Source: Candidatus Zhuqueibacterota bacterium
GTDB lineage: Bacteria; Zhuqueibacterota; Zhuqueibacteria; Oceanimicrobiales; Oceanimicrobiaceae
NCBI GenBank assembly: GCA_029261995.1
Contig: JAJDAF010000062.1
Coordinates: forward strand, 1 to 64,000
Direction: 5' to 3'
DNA: 64,000 bases
Part shown: one piece after another, positions 8,037 to 19,400 of the stretch
How the letters are laid out: every line of letters begins with the position of its first letter
Position numbering within the stretch: the stretch's first letter is position 1
Position numbers and translations under genes: made by a program
The notes under the pieces: model-generated
What the model was told of the DNA's origin: nothing
Database searches by the model: none
Seen by the model: only the letters and a program-made list of their open reading frames with translations

Positions 8037-8510
8037 GTAAACCGCGCGGGCAATCAACAGCCGCTGGCGCTGGCCGGTGGAGAATCCGTGGCCGTCCATG
8101 CCGATTTTGGTGTTGTAAGCCAATGGCAGCGACTCGACGTGCTCCCGAATGTTGGCAATGGTATCTGAGAAGATGTAGCCTTCCTGCATGAGCACGCCAC
8201 AGTGTTCACGCCAAACCCGGCTGCTGCTCTGAGCTAAGTCCGTCTCTCCCAATTTGATTTTGCCGGCTGTCATCGCATAGAACTTGAGCAGCAGCTTGAT
8301 GAGCGTGGTCTTGCCGCTGCCGCTGGTGCCGACAATGGCGGTGATTTTCTTGTGTGGAATTTCCAGGTCCAAATCCTTCAACACGAACGGCGAGTGCGGC
8401 CCTTCATATTGAAAGTCCAGGTTCGCAAGCGTCAGGCCTTTATCTAGGGGCAAAATCGCGGTGCGAATCGCTCCAGCCGGCTCCTCATCTTCTTTGTCAT
8501 GAATCGCGCT
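8037..8510 (-). pseudogene. Remnant of a bacteriocin-type (peptidase-domain) ABC exporter, ATPase part
   Basis: The minus-strand frame reads SAIHDKEDEE, then GLTLANLDFQYEGPHSPFVL, Walker A (GTSGSGKTT), Q-loop region (GVLMQEGYIFSDTIANI) and the signature GFSTGQRQRLLIARAVY. It then runs into the inverted repeat at 8036 with no Walker B, D-loop or H-loop. Between IANI and EHVESLPLAYNTKIG about 30 residues expected in this family are missing, and the N-terminal C39 and membrane domains are absent. The style is that of Bacteroidota peptidase-domain ABC transporters that export double-glycine peptides. With the truncation, the internal deletion and the lost N-terminus it cannot be functional. Confidence 0.9.
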
Positions 8511-8817
8511 GAAATGCCAAATCAATAGCTTGACACATTCAGAAGATTTCTTTATCTTTTTTTCCGCTGCCCAGCCACAGCGAAATACGGAATACCACAC
8601 GCTAATTTGAGCCAGCACGGATGCTTTATGCGGACCGGTGAGTGAGGTGCTGAGACTGAAGCCCAATACTGCTCGCCAGCTGGGCCGTGTCAAAGCAATT
8701 TGAACTCAGCAACGCGCGTGGTTTGCTGAGAAACGATGCCTCGGCAAGAACCTTGCCCGATTTATTGAACAGAATCTTACGGTTTCAGTCGCTAATCACG
8801 AACATCGGAGCCTGAAA

Positions 8818-11625
8818 ATGAAATATTCAAGCCTCCTTCTATTGTCAACGCTTGTGCTTCATCTCAATTCCGGCAGCACCCTGGCGCATCTCAATGGACT
8901 TCAGACGGTATCTCAGGAAAATGTAGAGGCAGCGTTGCAGCCCGCATCCTGGAGCTGGCAATTCGTGAGCGCGCCGCTCGGAGATGCCAAGATCGAGGGA
9001 ATCCTTGTTGACCCGGAAGATGACCGCATCTGGTATGTCTCCACGCTCGACCAGGGGCTTTATATCACACGCGACGGCGGGCAAAGCTGGGAGCACCCGT
9101 TACAGGGACGAGGACTGGATATGGAAGGCTACCAGATCGCTCCGGCAAACCCCGACAAGCTGTACGCAACACTGTGGGACAAGCTCTATGTCTCCGAGGA
9201 CAAAGGTTTGCGCTGGACGGAACTTTATACCTGTCCCGAGTATATCCGGTCTCTCCATATCAGCCGGGTTGACAACAGTATCTATCTCGGCCCGCAAACA
9301 GAGCAAAACAACAGCCCGGGAGTCTACAAATCCGTCGATGGCGGACAGTCGTTCCAGCACTACTCTTTTGGCGTAGCAACGCACAATCTCATCTGCTGGG
9401 ACATCGAAGAGGATGCGAAGCATGGCGTACTCTACATTTCCGTTGAAATCGCCGACCATCCCCAACCTTACCAGCCACCCTTTTTCAGGTCCTACGACGG
9501 AGGTCAGACCTGGACCAACGTCGCGGGAGTCATCCCTTGGCACGCACTCAAAGTTCAGGTAGACGGCGCCAACCGGCAGCTCTACTACCTGGCGGAACGA
9601 GGCGGCCTGTACAAGTCCGCCAATGACGGCGACGACTGGCAGTTCATACCCGTGTACGCAATGTTCTTATTCATGGACCCACAGAATCCGGCCCGCTTGT
9701 ACGCCGGAGACAATGCGAGCTTCGGAGACGGAGGCGCTTGGTTCTCAGGAAATGCAGGCCTGTCCTTCTCAGCCATTGGCTTGCCGGACTTGACCGTGGT
9801 TTCTCTGACGACAAATGCTGCGAATACAAAACTCTACGCGGCCTGCTACAATTCAGGAATCTGGATTGCGGAAATTCCACAAGCGGTTGGCGGACTGCTG
9901 GTAACAAACAGCAGCGACTCCGGGCCCGGTTCTCTGCGGGAAGCAATTGAGAACGCCAACGCCAACCCGGGCGCGGATACCCTTCGATTTGCCATCCCCA
10001 TCTCCGATGCTGGCTACGATGAATCGCGGGGCACATGGACAATTCAACCGGAGAACGAATTGCCTATGATTGCGGACGACAGTCTGTTCGTTGACGGCGC
10101 TTCCCAGAGTGCGTTCATCGGCAGCGAGAGCAATACCAGCGGGCCTGAAATCGTCATTGACGGCAGTCAAACCGGGTCGAACGGCAGCGGGTTCTTCATC
10201 GCCAGCGCGAATAATAGGTTCAGCAATCTGGTCATCAACAATTTCAGCGGCAGCGGCATCTGGACCAACGGCGAGCAGGCGAAGCAGAATACCATTTCCG
10301 GCTGCTACATTGGCCTCGATGCCGGCGGCACGCTGATGGCGCCAAACGGGCTGGGGATTTATATCAGCGAGTCCGCGGATAATCTGATCGGCGGCACGGC
10401 AGCCGAATCCCGCAACATTATTTCCGGCAATAGCACCAGCGGCATACTGGTCATTGGAGAGCAGGCCGGCGGCAATCGCATCCTCGGCAACACGATCGGT
10501 TTGACCGCGAGCGGATCAATTGGCCTGGGCAACCAGTGGATGGGCATCGATATTGTCAGCGACGACAATATCATCGGCGGCAGCCAGGCTGGCGCGGGCA
10601 ATGTTATCTCCGGCAATGGCAATGACGGCATCCGTATCAGCGGCAGCAGCAACATGGTGAAAGGCAACTATCTTGGCACCGACATTACCGGCAGCGTGGC
10701 CATCGGCAACAACTGGGATGGAATTATGGTTTACGGGACGCACACTATCATCGGTGGCGCCGAACCGGGAGAGCACAATCTGATCTCGGGCAACAAGAAA
10801 CGGGGCATTCTGTTTAACGGAGGCGACGACAACCAGGTTTTAGGCAATTACATCGGGACCGACATCACGGGACAGAACAATCTGGGTAACCTTGACTTCG
10901 GCGTCGGGCTTTATTTCGGCGCACAACGCAATGTGGTCGGGCCGCGAAATATCATCGCCTTTAACGCCATGGGTGTGCAGGTGTTTTCCGACAGCAGTTT
11001 CAGCAATACCATCACCGAGAATTCAATTTTCAACAACGCCGGCGTTGGCATCAGCACCTTCAATTCAAATAACAATATCAGCAGTCCGGTGATTGCCGGC
11101 GCGACCGGTAGTCTTGTCTCCGGCACCGCAACCGCAAATGCGACTGTCGAGATTTTTTCAGATGCGGCAGGCGAAGGCAAAACCTATGAGGGAAAAGTGA
11201 TCGCGGATGGCAATGGCGCCTTCACCTGGAACGGTTCGGTAACCGGCCCGAATGTGACAGCCACCGCAACCGACGCAACGGGCAATACCTCCGGGTTCAG
11301 CCTGCCACACCTCGTTACGGCGGTCGAACAAATAAGCCCTGCTCTACCCGAGTCTTTCTCCTTACAGCAGAATTACCCGAACCCGTTTAATCCCGGCACT
11401 ACCATCGCCTTTACCCTGCCGCGACCCGCCCGTGTCAGTCTGAAACTTTTCAATCTCGCCGGCCAGGAGGTCGCCACGCTGGTGACAGGCCACAAACAGT
11501 CTGGAGAGTATAAACTTTCTTTCGAAGATGATGCGCTGCCCAGCGGCGTCTATTTGTACAGGCTGACAGCCTGGGACGGGCAGCAGGCTTTTGCAGCCAC
11601 GAAGAAGCTAACGCTTTTGAAATAA
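8818..11625 (+). CDS. Large secreted beta-propeller/beta-helix protein with type IX sorting domain
   Basis: The 935-residue product has a signal peptide (LLLLSTLVLHL...STLA, about 1-24). An N-terminal half contains BNR/sortilin-like repeats (YITRDGGQSWEHP, SYDGGQTWTNV). A CSLREA-type junction follows (SSDSGPGSLREAIENANANP, about residue 363), then a right-handed beta-helix with many NxIxGN and GTDITG turns (about 430-770), and a bacterial-Ig-like stretch. The C-terminal ~85 residues are a Por/type A sorting domain (QQNYPNPFNPGTTI ... LPSGVYLYRLTA ... KKLTLLK). It should be exported by Sec and then by the type IX system to the surface. GGAG at 8806-8809 is the only ribosome-site candidate. Substrate is unknown; polysaccharide binding or adhesion is plausible. 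Confidence 0.9.
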   Translation: MKYSSLLLLSTLVLHLNSGSTLAHLNGLQTVSQENVEAALQPASWSWQFVSAPLGDAKIEGILVDPEDDRIWYVSTLDQGLYITRDGGQSWEHPLQGRGLDMEGYQIAPANPDKLYATLWDKLYVSEDKGLRWTELYTCPEYIRSLHISRVDNSIYLGPQTEQNNSPGVYKSVDGGQSFQHYSFGVATHNLICWDIEEDAKHGVLYISVEIADHPQPYQPPFFRSYDGGQTWTNVAGVIPWHALKVQVDGANRQLYYLAERGGLYKSANDGDDWQFIPVYAMFLFMDPQNPARLYAGDNASFGDGGAWFSGNAGLSFSAIGLPDLTVVSLTTNAANTKLYAACYNSGIWIAEIPQAVGGLLVTNSSDSGPGSLREAIENANANPGADTLRFAIPISDAGYDESRGTWTIQPENELPMIADDSLFVDGASQSAFIGSESNTSGPEIVIDGSQTGSNGSGFFIASANNRFSNLVINNFSGSGIWTNGEQAKQNTISGCYIGLDAGGTLMAPNGLGIYISESADNLIGGTAAESRNIISGNSTSGILVIGEQAGGNRILGNTIGLTASGSIGLGNQWMGIDIVSDDNIIGGSQAGAGNVISGNGNDGIRISGSSNMVKGNYLGTDITGSVAIGNNWDGIMVYGTHTIIGGAEPGEHNLISGNKKRGILFNGGDDNQVLGNYIGTDITGQNNLGNLDFGVGLYFGAQRNVVGPRNIIAFNAMGVQVFSDSSFSNTITENSIFNNAGVGISTFNSNNNISSPVIAGATGSLVSGTATANATVEIFSDAAGEGKTYEGKVIADGNGAFTWNGSVTGPNVTATATDATGNTSGFSLPHLVTAVEQISPALPESFSLQQNYPNPFNPGTTIAFTLPRPARVSLKLFNLAGQEVATLVTGHKQSGEYKLSFEDDALPSGVYLYRLTAWDGQQAFAATKKLTLLK

Positions 11626-11640
11626 GTGGATTCAAGTCCG

Positions 11641-11973
11641 TCAGGGCTGCGGAATCGGCTGGCTCGCAACTGCACGCGTTGATTCCCCAGAGTCGGGAGT
11701 AGGTTTCTGACACTGCCACACAAGACTATCGCTCGACGGCCCGCCGGCTGCAAGAAGCAGGCGAATGTTCTCCACCCCTCCCCAGTTTGCCGCGTAGTGC
11801 AGCGGCGTGTGGCCGAATACGTCGCGAATCTCCAGAACGGGGGTGTCTTCTTCAGCCAATTGTCTGTTGGTGACAAATAGATCCAAATCGCGGTCGGGAT
11901 GAGCCAGAATCGCGCTCTCGAAATGGGACAATTTGTGAAGCGCCCAGCGAACAATCGTGGTGACAATGTGCAA
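11641..11973 (-). pseudogene. Ankyrin-repeat fragment
   Basis: The minus-strand frame contains one clear ankyrin motif, DVFGHTPLHYAANWGGVENI followed by RLLLAAGG. It is preceded by a degenerate helix pair and followed by an unrelated Ser/Pro tail. A stable ankyrin domain needs several repeats, so at 110 residues with a single full repeat this is probably the end of a decayed gene. It converges on the large secreted-protein gene, 15 bases away. There is no ribosome-binding site before the ATG at 11973. Confidence 0.55.
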
Positions 11974-12417
11974 GAGCCTGCATAAATCACAAGATTGTCA
12001 CACTACGCAGCTGCGAACTAAATTGCGCAAATTTTTCCTTTCTTTTCTGGTTAAGATTCCTATTCTTATAGAGCACAAGTATTAGGCCTTAAATCCCAAT
12101 TCCGCGCTTTCGGCTTGCATACCATGAAAGCATAAGCCGGAAGCCTCGACCCAACCAACCTATCGTTCGCTCTGGTCGTTCTTCCTTCCGACTGTAGACT
12201 CGATTTCACTTCTGACAACCTGCGAAAAGCAAGGCCCTTCACAAAGAATCGACAAACCTGTTCAGGAAGGTGACCTAAGCACGCGTTACTCTCAGCCTGG
12301 CGACCTGTCTTTGCCCGTCAAAGTATCAAACGAGGATTCATTCGCCTCAACCTGATAAGAAAACAACCACTGTGACGGGGATACGCAGAACGAGATTGAC
12401 TAACGAAGGAGGGCGGC
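11974..12417. promoter_or_regulatory. Intergenic region upstream of the signalling cluster
   Basis: There is no gene in these 440 bases. A strong Shine-Dalgarno (GAAGGAGGGCGGC, near 12405-12417) precedes the first receiver gene. A small inverted pair, GGCTTGCATAC...GCATAAGCC (around 12112-12139), is the only structure I see. I looked for a cyclic-di-GMP riboswitch pattern and did not find one. Confidence 0.4.
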
Positions 12418-12777
12418 ATGAAAACGAGCATCCTCATCATCGAGGACAACCAGCAGAATCTTTACCTGGCGACTTACCTGCTGGAAAAGCATGATTACCG
12501 CGTGTTGCAGGCGACAAATGGTCGTGAAGGCCTCAGTGTGGCGGAAAGAGAAAAGCCTGAATTAATCCTGCTGGATATTCAATTACCCGAGATGGATGGT
12601 TACACGGTCGCGAGAGAGCTACTCAGGAGCACCGTCGTTCCGATTGTGGCAATCACCTCCCACGCCATGGCCGGTGACAAGAAAAAAGCCCTGGACGCCG
12701 GCTGTACCGGTTACATCGAGAAACCTATCAATCCGGATACGTTCATACAGCAGATTGCTGAGTGCCTGCAAGGGTAA
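12418..12777 (+). CDS. Single-domain response regulator (DivK/CheY-like)
   Basis: This 119-residue receiver has the acidic pocket IIEDN (9-11), phospho-acceptor D53 in LLDIQLPEMDG, the switch Ser/Thr in VAITSHAM and the conserved Lys in YIEKPIN. The pattern ILIIEDNxxNxYLxTxLLE is typical of DivK-like phosphate shuttles that work with hybrid kinases. It is first of five signalling genes on this strand and is followed 42 bases later by a hybrid kinase. There is no output domain, so it must act through protein contacts or phosphorelay. Confidence 0.95.
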   Translation: MKTSILIIEDNQQNLYLATYLLEKHDYRVLQATNGREGLSVAEREKPELILLDIQLPEMDGYTVARELLRSTVVPIVAITSHAMAGDKKKALDAGCTGYIEKPINPDTFIQQIAECLQG

Positions 12778-12819
12778 GATGCCAAACCTCACGAGTTTTG
12801 TCGGAGAAGGTCAGGCGCC

Positions 12820-13982
12820 ATGAACAGAATACTCGCAGTTGACGACAACCGTGATGGGTTGTACATGCTTCAGACTCTGCTGCAGGGATGTGGCTACGAT
12901 GTGACCACGGCTGAAAATGGCATCGAGGCATTGCAGAATGCCCGCGAAATGCCGCCTGATTTGCTGATTACAGATATCTTGATGCCGAAAATGGACGGCT
13001 TTTCCCTCTGCTCAAAATGGATGGCGAGCGACACGCTGAAGAATATCCCATTGCTGTTTTACACGGCAACCTATGTACATGAAGAGGACAGAAGTCTGGC
13101 CATGAGTATGGGAGCGACAACGTTCCTGATAAAGCCGATGGACCCGGCGGACTTGATTAAAGTCATAAAAGAGGTATTCGGTGAGATCGAAAAAGGCATG
13201 ACACCCGCGGCGACCGAACAAGGAAATGCAAAAGCCGGCCACCAAGAAAAATATAATGAAGCCCTGTTTCGCAAGCTGGAAGATAAGCTACAACAACTGG
13301 CAGAGACCAACCAGGCTTTGCAAAGCGAGATAGAGGAACGAAAACAGGTCCAGAAAAAGCTACAGGCTTCGCTGCGGGAAAAAGAGACCCTGTTGCGTGA
13401 AATCCACCACCGGGTAAAAAATAACCTGCAAGTGGTTTCCAGTCTGCTCCGTTTACAGGCAGGCACGGTCAAGAGTGAGCAGGTTCGCAACCTGTTTGCG
13501 AACAGCAGAAACCAAATCAAAGCCATGGCGCTGGTCCACGAAAAAATGTACCTGTACGAGGATTTATGTCACATTGATTTTGCGGATTACATCAGGACCT
13601 TGCGACCCAGATTCTACACTCTTTTCAACTGGATTCCAAGCAAATTGAGCTCAACTTAGATGTTAAAGACGTACCTCTGGATATCGAGAAGGCTATCCCC
13701 TGTGGGCTGGTTGTAAACGAACTCATAACCAACAGTTTCAAACATGCCTACCCGGAGAATCGCAAGGGTGAAATCGGCATCACCCTTCGCGAGCTCCAGA
13801 ATCGCGATGTGGAGCTGGTTGTCTACGATACCGGCATTGGGCTGCCGGAAAACGCAGAAGAAAGACAGACAGGAAAACTGGGATTACATCTGGTTTCCAT
13901 TCTGGTCGAAGACCAACTTCAGGGCCGGCTCCGGTTTGACCGCAGCAGGGGCACTAGAGTGGAGGTGGTCTTTCCCCGATAG
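12820..13982 (+). pseudogene. Receiver-HisKA_2 hybrid histidine kinase, interrupted by a one-base deletion
   Basis: The first frame (12820-13659) gives a receiver with D52 (LLITDILMPKMDG), a coiled coil (about 140-185) and a HisKA_2 dimerisation domain with phospho-histidine in LREIHHRVKNNLQVVSSLLR (about H196). At about 13602 the frame breaks. From 13605 another frame continues without a gap in homology: TQILHSFQLDSKQIELNLDV, then the N box CGLVVNELITNSFKHAYPEN, the G1 box VYDTGIGLP and GLHLVSILVEDQLQG, ending at 13982. Restoring one G (TTGCG to TTGGCG) joins the two frames, RTL to ATQ. Either the gene is freshly broken or this is an assembly error. If intact it would be a cytoplasmic LytS/HWE-like sensor of about 387 residues. 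Confidence 0.9.
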
Positions 13983-14349
13983 TATCGATGCACGGTTAAG
14001 TGCGGCGGCAAGGCCTGGAGCGGAGCCGTATAGCAGGCTGTGATGGTTTTCCGCCGAAACCGGTGCAGCCAGGTGCACTCGAGGCGATACTTCAAAGCCA
14101 ACTTCAGCTAGAGTGGATTTGGGCAGCCACAGAAAAGGGAATTGAAAAAACCGGCAGAGTGACGTGAGTAGCCCGCGCTGTCTGGGCGGCGTAGCAATCC
14201 CACTGCATCCCCGAGGAGATTGCTCACGAAAAACGCACAAATGACCGGGGAGTCTGGGCTCATTAGACAGCCCCAGAGTTACGGAATCGTGAAGACTACT
14301 CTGGCACGTGGGGAAGAAGATATGCAAGAATGACTGGGAGCGAACCTAA
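13983..14349. other. Intergenic region, no supported gene
   Basis: About 370 bases lie between the two hybrid kinases. A 147-codon open frame on the minus strand overlaps the kinase 3' end but shows no family pattern and no ribosome site. The text around 14160-14260 (GCCCGCGCTGTCTGGGCGGC, GCATCCCCGAGGAGATTGCT) resembles dispersed intergenic repeat text seen in many genomes. A promoter for the next gene could lie here, but I cannot place one. Confidence 0.35.
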
Positions 14350-16061
14350 ATGAGTACCGTCAGCAGAAAAAACATTCGCAAGGCGGAGATTCTGATTGTG
14401 GATGATAATCCACCTGATCTCAAATTCCTGAAAGACACCCTGAGTAAGGCCGGCTATCAGGTGCGGTTTGCCAGCGATGGCGAGCTGGCCCTGCACAGCG
14501 TGCAGGCCAAACCACCCGCACTCATCCTGCTGGACATCATGATGCCTGGGCTGAGCGGTCACGAGGTCTGCCGCCGGCTGAAGGACTCTGAAGCAACGCG
14601 CGATATTCCGGTGATCTTTTTGAGTTCTCTTACGGAAACAGGTGACAAGGTCAAGGGATTCGAGCTAGGCGCCGTGGATTTCATCTCCAAGCCAGTCCGC
14701 GCTGATGAAATGCTTGCCAGGGTGCGCACACACCTCAACATGCGACGTATGCAGTTGGATCTGGAAGGGGCCAACGCGAAAATTGCGGCAGCGCGCGACC
14801 ACCTGGAGCAGGCGGTTAAGAGTCGCACCATTGAACTGGAACAGGCCGTTGCCAGACGGCAAGAAGAAATTGCCGAACGCCAGCGCGCCGAGCAGAAGTT
14901 GCAGGAATCGGAAGCCAGGTATGTTGACCTGTATGAAAATGCGCCGGATATGTATGTGTCGGTGGATGCCAAAACAGCCTGTGTCAGGCAGTGCAATCAA
15001 ACACTGGCAAACGAACTGGGTTATAGCAAGAGTGAGATAGTCGGTCATCCCATATTCGAAATGTACCACCCGGACTGTATGCCACAGGTAAAGAAAGCTT
15101 TTCAAGCATTCGTTGAAACCGGCGAGGTGCATGATGCTGAACTTCAGCTCATGAGAAAAGACGATTCAAAACTGGAGGTTAGCCTGAATGTATCGGCCGT
15201 GCGTGACAAGCACGGTAAAATATTATATAGTCGATCGACGTGGCGCGACATCACCGAGCGCAAGCAGGCAGAAGATGAGTTGAAGAAGCATCGCAACCAT
15301 CTCACGGAGTTGGTAAAGGAGCGCACCACTGAACTGACCATCGCCAAAGAGCAAGCCGAAGCGGCCGATCACGCTAAGGGCGTCTTTCTGACCAACATGA
15401 GCCACGAGTTGCGTACGCCGCTAAATTCAATCATCGGGTTTACCGGAATCATCTTGAAGAGACTTGCCGGTCCCCTGAACCCGGAGCAAGACAAGCAATT
15501 GAACATGGTTCAGACCAGCGCCCGCCACCTGCTGGCGTTGATCAATGATATGTTGGATATCACTAAAATAGAATCGGGCCATTTACGGCTCTACTCTGAA
15601 CGGTTCGACATGCGCACACTGATCTCAGAAACCGTCGAGACATTGAAGCCGCTGGCGCAGGAAAAGAACCTGAGCCTTGCCACTGACGTTGCGCGTGAAA
15701 TAGACTGCCTTGTCAGCGATCCGAGACGCGTTGAACAAATTCTCGTCAACCTGATCGACACGCGATTAAATTCACCGACGCTGGAGAGATTCAGGTAACG
15801 AGCCGGCTCCGTAATGACATGCTGGAGACGAGCGTCAGCGACACCGGGATTGGCATTAAGCCGGATGATCTGGAGAACATTTTCCAGGCTTTTTCCCAGG
15901 TTGACCTCGGCACTAACCGACTGACGGAGGGCGCCGGCTTGGGGTTGACCATTTGTAAAAGACTGACCGAAATGCTTGGCGGGCGAATGGCGGTGAAAAG
16001 TGAAAGTGGCGAGGGAAGCGTATTCACGCTCTCCTTGCCTGCCACCAAGAAAGGACCGTGA
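14350..16061 (+). pseudogene. Receiver-PAS-HisKA hybrid histidine kinase, interrupted by a one-base deletion
   Basis: The first frame (14350-15798) encodes a receiver (D62 in LILLDIMMPGLSG), a coiled coil (about 135-185), a PAS domain (ESEARYVDLYENAPDMYVSV ... WRDITERKQAEDE, about 190-315), HisKA (H352 in NMSHELRTPLNSIIGF) and the start of the ATPase domain (RRVEQILVNLID). Near 15758-15762 the frame breaks, and AIKFTDAGEIQVTSRLRNDM continues in another frame through SDTGIGI, GAGLGLTICKRLTEMLGGRM and GSVFTLSLP to 16061. Inserting one A (GACACGCG to GACAACGCG) restores NLIDNAIKFT. The final TGA is followed one base later by the next gene's ATG, so the genes were one operon. Confidence 0.9.
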
Positions 16062-16062
16062 C

Positions 16063-16461
16063 ATGAAAACCAAAGTGCTCATCATTGAGGACAACGAGCA
16101 GAGTCAGTATTTGGCCACGTTTGTCCTGGAAAGGAATGGCTATGAGGTCATTTCGGCGGGAGATGGTCGAACCGGCATTGACCTGGCGGAGCAGAGTAAC
16201 CCTGCCTTGGTTCTTCTCGATATTCAACTGCCGATCATGGACGGATATGCCGTGGTAAGCGCAATGAAAAAAAAGCCCATGCTCGCCCAAATCCCTATCG
16301 TAGCCGTAACCTCATGCGCAATGTCAGGGGATCGAGAAAGGATGCTCAATGCCGGCTGCTCGGGCTACATCGAGAAGCCCATAAATCCTGAAACGTTTAT
16401 CCAGGAAGTTGAACGCCATTTACCAAGGCCAGGCGCTAGCCCGGGAGAGAACAATGAGTAG
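16063..16461 (+). CDS. Single-domain response regulator (DivK/CheY-like)
   Basis: This 132-residue receiver is paralogous to the one at 12418, with IIEDNEQSQYLATFVLERNG, phospho-acceptor D53 in LLDIQLPIMDG, VAVTSCAMSG and YIEKPINPETF. Its ATG lies one base after the upstream kinase stop, and its own stop overlaps the next gene's start (ATGAGTAG), so translation is coupled on both sides. The order kinase-receiver-kinase repeats the receiver-kinase order at 12418-13982, which suggests that the cluster grew by duplication. Confidence 0.95.
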   Translation: MKTKVLIIEDNEQSQYLATFVLERNGYEVISAGDGRTGIDLAEQSNPALVLLDIQLPIMDGYAVVSAMKKKPMLAQIPIVAVTSCAMSGDRERMLNAGCSGYIEKPINPETFIQEVERHLPRPGASPGENNE

Positions 16462-19400
16462 AATCCTGATCGTCGATGATCACCAACAGGACCGTTATAT
16501 GTTGAAGGCGTTGCTGCAAGGATATGGCTATGACATCTTTGAGGCGGGAGATGGCGTCGAGGCCTTGCGGGTGGCACGCGAGGTTTCACCTGCTCTCATC
16601 ATTAGTGACATCCTGATGCCGGGAATGGATGGCTTTAAGCTGTGCCGGGAATGGAAGGCAGATGACAAGTTGAAGCACATCCCTTTTGTTTATTACACCG
16701 CCACCTACACGGATTCCAGAGATGAAGAGTTAGCGCAGAGTCTAGGCGCTGACAAATTTCTGGTGAAACCTCTTGAGCCGGAGGCATTTATCGACTCGAT
16801 ACATGAAATCCTGGCAGAACCGAAGGATGCCCGCCCTGTCATAGCTGCCGAACTGGCAGCGGATGAAGAGACATTCCTGAAAGAATACAACGAAGCGCTT
16901 ATCCGCAAGCTGGAAGACAAGCTTGTGCAGGTAGAGCAAAGTAACCGGGCGCTGGGCCAGGAGGTGGCGGACCACAAGCAGACCACAGGAAGACTGCGGA
17001 AAGTTAATCGTGCACTCAATACCTTGAGCGACGTTAACCAGACGCTCATTCGTGCCCGGGAGCAAGAAAGCTTGCTGCACAACGTCTGTGAAATACTCAT
17101 TAAGGTCGGTGGATATCGTCTGGCCTGGGTCGGCATGGCGCTTCACGATGAAGCCAATGCGATTCTTCCGGCCGGCCATGCTGGGGAGCATGATCAGTTT
17201 CTCTCTCACAGCCGCTTAACCTGGGGTGAAACCGGGCCTGACTCGGAGCCCACCGGCAACGCCATTCGCACGGGAGAGATTGTCACCATCGCTGACATTG
17301 CCAACTCTCCGGTCCACGAAAAATGGAGGGGCAGATGTTTGCACCTCGGGTTTGCCTCCGTCATCGCTCTCCCTCTCAAAATAGGCCAGGAAGTAATTGG
17401 AGCGCTTAGCATTTTTTCCAACTCTGTGGATTTCTTTGACTCTGAGGAAGTCGCACTGCTCGCGGAGTTGGCGGACGACACGGCCTACGGGATTCACGCT
17501 TTGCAGGTGGCTGCTGAACATGACAAAACAAAAGCAGCTCTGGAAGCGGCCCACGAACAGCTTGCTGCAACGATGGATGCCCTGCCGGACCTTTTATTTG
17601 AGGTAGATCGGGAAGGGCGGGTCTATGACTATCGCGCAACGGACCCACAATTGCTCTATGTCCCGCCCGAAGACTTCCTCAGTAAAAAGATGAGCGACAT
17701 CCTGCCACAGGAGGCTGGACATGTTTTCATAGCTGCTATCAAAAAGGCAGCAAAAAGGGGAATCCATACCGGCGATCAATATTCCCTCAAGCTACCGTCA
17801 GGTATAAAGTGGTTCGAATTATCCATAGCGGTGAAGGGTGACCGCAAAAAGTCATCCGGCCGATTTATTGCGCTGGCGCGCGACATCACCGACCGGAAAT
17901 CCGCCGAAGGAGCTTTGCGAAGCTCTGAAGCCAAATATCAGGAGCTTTATGATCTGGCCCCGGTTGCCTACTTTTCAGTTGGTTCGGATGGCAGGATAAC
18001 TGCCGTCAACAAGGCTGCGGTCAAGTTGACGGGTTATCCCAAAAAACAGCTTCTGTCAATGAAAATCTCTGAACTGCACACCCAAGCCTCACTTGGCAAG
18101 GCACGTGAGCTTTTCCACAGAATCAGCCGTGGTTTTGCCATCAGCAACGAGGAAATGGTCTATCGAAGGAAAAATGGTCAGACTGTCCACGGCCTGCTCT
18201 CCGTCAGCCCCCAGCTGGATGAGGAAGGTCGTGTCATTGGATTTAAGTCCGTGGTCATAGACATAACGCAACGCCTGCTGGCTGAAAAAGCGTTGGAAAC
18301 AAGTGAAGCAAGGTACCGGGGGCTGGTCGAGAATGTACCGGTGTCAATATGGGAGGGAGATTGTTCCGGCGTTCTGCAATATGTCGGCGACTTGCGGCGG
18401 GCTGGCGTCTCCGAGATCAGGGCATATTTTAGACAGCACCCTGAAAATGTCATGCAATGCGCCGGCAAGATAAAGTTACTCGGTGTCAACCGCTTCACAC
18501 TCGAGTTGTTCCAGGCAAAAAGCGAGAGGGAACTGCGTGGAAAAATCGGACGGGTGATTGAAGATTCCCACGAGGCAATTGTAGAGGCACTGGTTGCGGT
18601 TGCTGAGCGTAAAAAGCAGTTTGGGTCGGAAACGACTTTGTGCACACTTCGAAAAAAGAAAATCCAGGTCAGTTTGAACATGATTGTTGCTCCCGGACAC
18701 GAGGAGACTTTCGACCGCGTACTGATGTCAATGTCGGATATTACAGAGCAGAAAAACACCGCGGAGCAACTGGCGGTATTCCGCCGCTTGGCCGAGTCTT
18801 CCGGGCAGGCCATCGGCATGGCCACGCTTGATTCGAAAGTCACCTACATCAACCCGACTTTCAATTCTCTACTTGAGAAAGAAGAGCCACCGGAAGACAC
18901 TTATGGGAAATCCTTCGTCTCGTCTTATCCGAAAGAGATCCAGAAGCGCATGGAGGATGAAGTTTTTCCTACTGTGATCGAAGGCGGCCAGTGGGCCGGA
19001 GAATCTACAATTCTCTCCAGCAAGGGCAAAGAAATTCCTGTGATTGAGAACTTCTTCATTATTCGAGATCAAGAAAGTAAACCGCTCTACATCGCAGATA
19101 TCATCACGGATATCAGCGAGAGAAAAGAACTCGAGGAACAACTTCTGCACTCGCAAAAGATGGAAGCCGTCGGCCGGCTGGCGGGTGGCGTTGCTCATGA
19201 TTTTAACAACCTGTTGACCCTCATTCTAGGCTACTGCCAGATCCTGATGCCAGGCTTTGATGAGCAGGACCCCGTGCACAAAGATATTCAAGAAATCAAT
19301 GAAGCGGCCGAACGCGCCGCAGCGCTAACTCACCAACTGCTTGCCTTTAGCCGCAGGCAAGTTCTGCAATTGAAGGTGCTGGACTTGAACAAGTTGGTCA

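Noticed and set aside
11974-12417. Riboswitch ahead of the signalling cluster
   Set aside because: No conserved riboswitch core could be recognised; only one small inverted pair is present.
13884-14327. 147-codon minus-strand frame between the kinases
   Set aside because: It covers the end of the frameshifted kinase and shows no protein family or ribosome site.
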